Shown: one piece after another, positions 61,883 to 64,000 of the stretch
Position numbering within the stretch: the stretch's first letter is position 1
Layout: each line of letters begins with the position of its first letter
Assembly: GCA_039920745.1 (NCBI GenBank)
Contig: JBDSDD010000063.1
Span: forward strand, 7,595-71,594
DNA from: Scleromatobacter sp039920745
GTDB taxonomy: Bacteria; Pseudomonadota; Gammaproteobacteria; Burkholderiales; Burkholderiaceae_C
Direction: 5' to 3'
Length of the DNA stretch: 64,000 nucleotides
Made by a program: the position numbers and the translations under genes
Notes under the pieces: model-generated
Databases searched by the model: none
Told to the model about the DNA's origin: nothing
What the model saw: the letters and a program-made list of their open reading frames with translations, nothing else

Positions 61883-63874
61883 ATGGCCCTGCTGCAACTC
61901 ACCGAAGAACAGATCAAGACCTGGTCGCGCGATCAGAAGGACCAATGGTGGCTCGCCAATGTCTACCGCGGCGACATGCCCCAGTTGACGCTGCGCTCCG
62001 GCATCACGGGTTTCCTGCTCGGCGGCATCCTGGCGGCGACGGCGATGTACATCCTGGCCAAGACGGCCATCGGCATCGGCGTCGGCCTCACGTCGGTGCT
62101 GCTGTCGTTCGCGATGTTCCGCGCATTGGCCTCCGCGGGCATCGCCAAGGACTTCACGGTGCTGGAGAACAACGCCACGCAGTCCATCGCCACGTCGGCG
62201 GGCTACGTGATGTCGCCGCTGGGCGCGGGCCTGCCGGCCTACATGGTGATGACGGGCCACGTGCCGCCGTGGTGGCAGATGGTGGTCTGGCTGATCGTCA
62301 TCTCGATCACCGGCGTGCTGATCGCCTTCCCAATGAAGCGCCGCTTCATCAACGAGGACCAGCTGCCTTTCCCTGAAGGCCGCGCGTGCGGCGTGGTGCT
62401 GGATTCGCTCTACACGGGCGGCGCCGAGGTGGGCCTGTTCAAGACCAAGCTGCTGTACGTGACGGCGGGCATCACGGCCGCGTGGGAACTGCTGGTGATG
62501 GACGGCTGGGAACGCCTGATCCAGTTCAAGATCCTGCGCATGAACGTCTGGGCCGGCCTGAAGGAGCCGTGGACGCTGCACGAGCACCTGGACGACTACT
62601 ACTACATGTGGCTCGCGAAGATGAACATGTCGGTGCCCAGGATCCTGGGCACCGACATCCGCCAGCTGGGCCTGCGCTTCTCGCTCGACTTCGCGATGCT
62701 GGGCATCGGCGGCCTGATGGGCGTGGCGGTGGCCACCAGCGTGCTGCTGGGCGCCATCGTCAATCTCGCGATCCTCGCGCCCATCATGATCGCGCACGGC
62801 GACATCGTGGCGCGCACGCTGGCCAACGGCCACGTGGTCAACATCTCGCGCGCCGAGATCGTCAACCAGTGGTCGATCTGGTGGGGTGTCTCGATGATGG
62901 TGGTCGGCGCGCTCGCCGGCCTGTTCGCCAAGCCCGAGTTGTTCACCAAGGCCTTCAAGTCGATGCGCAAGATGGCGGGCGCAGCGCCGGAGTCGCGCAA
63001 CGACGTGCTCAAGCACATCGAGGTGCCGCTGTGGGTGTCGTGGGTCGGCGTGCCGATCTTCAGCCTGGTGGGCGCCTGGGCCACGCACGATTTCTTCGGC
63101 GTGCCCTGGCTGTTGTCGCTCGTGTCGCTGCCGCTGATCTTCGTCTTGACGGTCATCTGCACCAACTCGATGGCGCTGACCTCGTGGATGCCGCTGGGCG
63201 CCGTGGCCAAGATCACGCAGTTCAGCGTCGGCATGGTCGACCGCGTCAACCCGGCCAGCAACCTGCTGCCGGCCACGATGACAGCGCAGATCTCGATGAA
63301 CGCCGCCAGCCTGCTGTCCGACATCAAGCCCGGCTACATGCTGGGTGGCAAGCCGCGCCACCAGGTGTGGGGCCACCTGATCGGCATCGTCTCGGGTGCG
63401 ATCTTCTCCGTGCCGCTGTTCTTCCTGCTGTTCCTTCGGCCCGATGCCTCGGGTGTGATGGACACCACCAAGATCATCTCCGAAGCGTTCCCCATGCCCG
63501 CCGCCGTGCAGTGGCGTGGCGTGGCCGAGATCATCGCCCGCGGCTTCCATGGCGCCCCGACCACGGCCATCATGGCCGCTGGCATCGCCGCCGTCGTGGC
63601 GTTCCTGATGGAGATGGCGCGCATCTTCACCAAGGGCCGCTTCCCGCTGTCCGCGGTTTCAGTCGGTCTCGGCGTGGTGCTGCCGTTCGACTCGTGCGTG
63701 GCGATGTGGATAGGCGCGATGGGCTTCTGGATCCTCGGCCGTATCTACAAGACGCCGGGCACCAAGGCCAACCAGATCTGGGTCGAAGGCGCGGAGCCGA
63801 TTTGTGCGGGCCTGATCTCGGCGGCGGCGTTGATGGGCATCTGCGACGCGTTGATCAACGTGTTCCTGAGCTGA
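61883..63874 (+). CDS. OPT-family oligopeptide transporter
   Basis: 663 residues from ATG giving MALLQLTEEQIKTW; the frame is open further upstream, but that part looks non-coding. Many helices (MPQLTLRSGITGFLLGGIL, SPLGAGLPAYMVMTG, LPFPEGRACGVVLDS, TSWMPLGAVAKITQFSVG, NAASLLSDIKPGYMLGG, VVLPFDSCVAMWIGAM) match OPT transporters, which import peptides or metal chelates with protons. Confidence 0.9.
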   Translation: MALLQLTEEQIKTWSRDQKDQWWLANVYRGDMPQLTLRSGITGFLLGGILAATAMYILAKTAIGIGVGLTSVLLSFAMFRALASAGIAKDFTVLENNATQSIATSAGYVMSPLGAGLPAYMVMTGHVPPWWQMVVWLIVISITGVLIAFPMKRRFINEDQLPFPEGRACGVVLDSLYTGGAEVGLFKTKLLYVTAGITAAWELLVMDGWERLIQFKILRMNVWAGLKEPWTLHEHLDDYYYMWLAKMNMSVPRILGTDIRQLGLRFSLDFAMLGIGGLMGVAVATSVLLGAIVNLAILAPIMIAHGDIVARTLANGHVVNISRAEIVNQWSIWWGVSMMVVGALAGLFAKPELFTKAFKSMRKMAGAAPESRNDVLKHIEVPLWVSWVGVPIFSLVGAWATHDFFGVPWLLSLVSLPLIFVLTVICTNSMALTSWMPLGAVAKITQFSVGMVDRVNPASNLLPATMTAQISMNAASLLSDIKPGYMLGGKPRHQVWGHLIGIVSGAIFSVPLFFLLFLRPDASGVMDTTKIISEAFPMPAAVQWRGVAEIIARGFHGAPTTAIMAAGIAAVVAFLMEMARIFTKGRFPLSAVSVGLGVVLPFDSCVAMWIGAMGFWILGRIYKTPGTKANQIWVEGAEPICAGLISAAALMGICDALINVFLS

Positions 63875-64000
63875 GGCTTTGCCGCCGCCAAGGTGCTGGT
63901 CATCGGGCTGAAGAAGGCCTCGGCGGACGGCAAGAACCCCATCACGCGAGCCTCTTTCAAGAAGGCCCTGGAGACCTTCAACCGGGTCGATATCGGCGGC
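63875..64000 (+). pseudogene. Fragment of a periplasmic branched-chain-amino-acid-type binding protein
   Basis: Directly after the OPT stop a frame without start reads FAAAKVLVIGLKKASADGKN, then ITRASFKKALETFNRVDIGG and runs off the window. This is the tail region of LivK-like solute-binding proteins (helix AAAKVL, R-x-SF-KALE, D-x-GG). The rest of the gene is missing before it, so it looks like a remnant, though the end lies outside the window. Confidence 0.6.

Overview
The window is about 64 kb of a high-GC chromosome. Its gene families and layout (dnaX-ybaB-recR, a glycine-riboswitch gcvTHP-sdaA operon, gloB-methyltransferase-rnhA, moaA-mobA, DUF4124, BPSL0067 and STY0301 proteins) suggest a betaproteobacterium of the order Burkholderiales. 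This is judged from the sequence alone; no database search was run.

Left host part (1-19.9 kb): an RND efflux pump with an unusual C-terminal membrane extension; a DUF4124 protein; a small lipoprotein; then, on the minus strand, a tandem glycine riboswitch driving gcvT, gcvH, gcvP and sdaA (glycine cleavage, then serine deamination). Next come two poorly characterised membrane proteins, a secreted Lys/Ala/Asp repeat protein with a terminator, a decayed GntR-type regulator, an MFS exporter, a GNAT acetyltransferase, a cupin, and a secreted protein that joins two CxxCH haem motifs to five BTRD1-like repeats.

Central element (19,901-34,091): a 14.2 kb integrated element bounded by 19-bp direct repeats. 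The right copy is the 3' end of the 4.5S/SRP RNA gene (ffs) and lies next to a tyrosine integrase. The likely ffs terminator is now beyond the left end, 14 kb away. Inside are a long minus-strand array with small replication-type proteins, two BRO-N proteins and a few virion-like proteins (a T7 gp14-like internal virion protein and a likely surface protein), a serine recombinase, a winged-helix regulator, short lipoproteins (one with an in-frame stop, one with a damaged start), a TIR-like (PF10137-type) protein and a DUF4393/Abi-alpha protein. I see no terminase, portal, major capsid or tail genes. It looks like a decayed prophage or a phage satellite carrying defence cargo.

Right host part (34.1-64 kb): ffs, purM, dnaX-ybaB-recR; an ExbB/ExbD pair behind an anchored protein with a sugar-binding-like C-terminus; a BPSL0067/STY0301 amidase-immunity-like pair; a DTW protein; an NTF2-like protein; MltD; GloB; a methyltransferase; RNase HI; MobA and MoaA; NlpC/P60; an M3 peptidase; a Tse2/Tsi2-like toxin-immunity pair; a PIN-PhoH ATPase; two GH55-like secreted beta-helix proteins, each preceded by a LacI-family operator-like palindrome; an M24 aminopeptidase; an OPT transporter; and the tail fragment of a solute-binding protein at the window edge.
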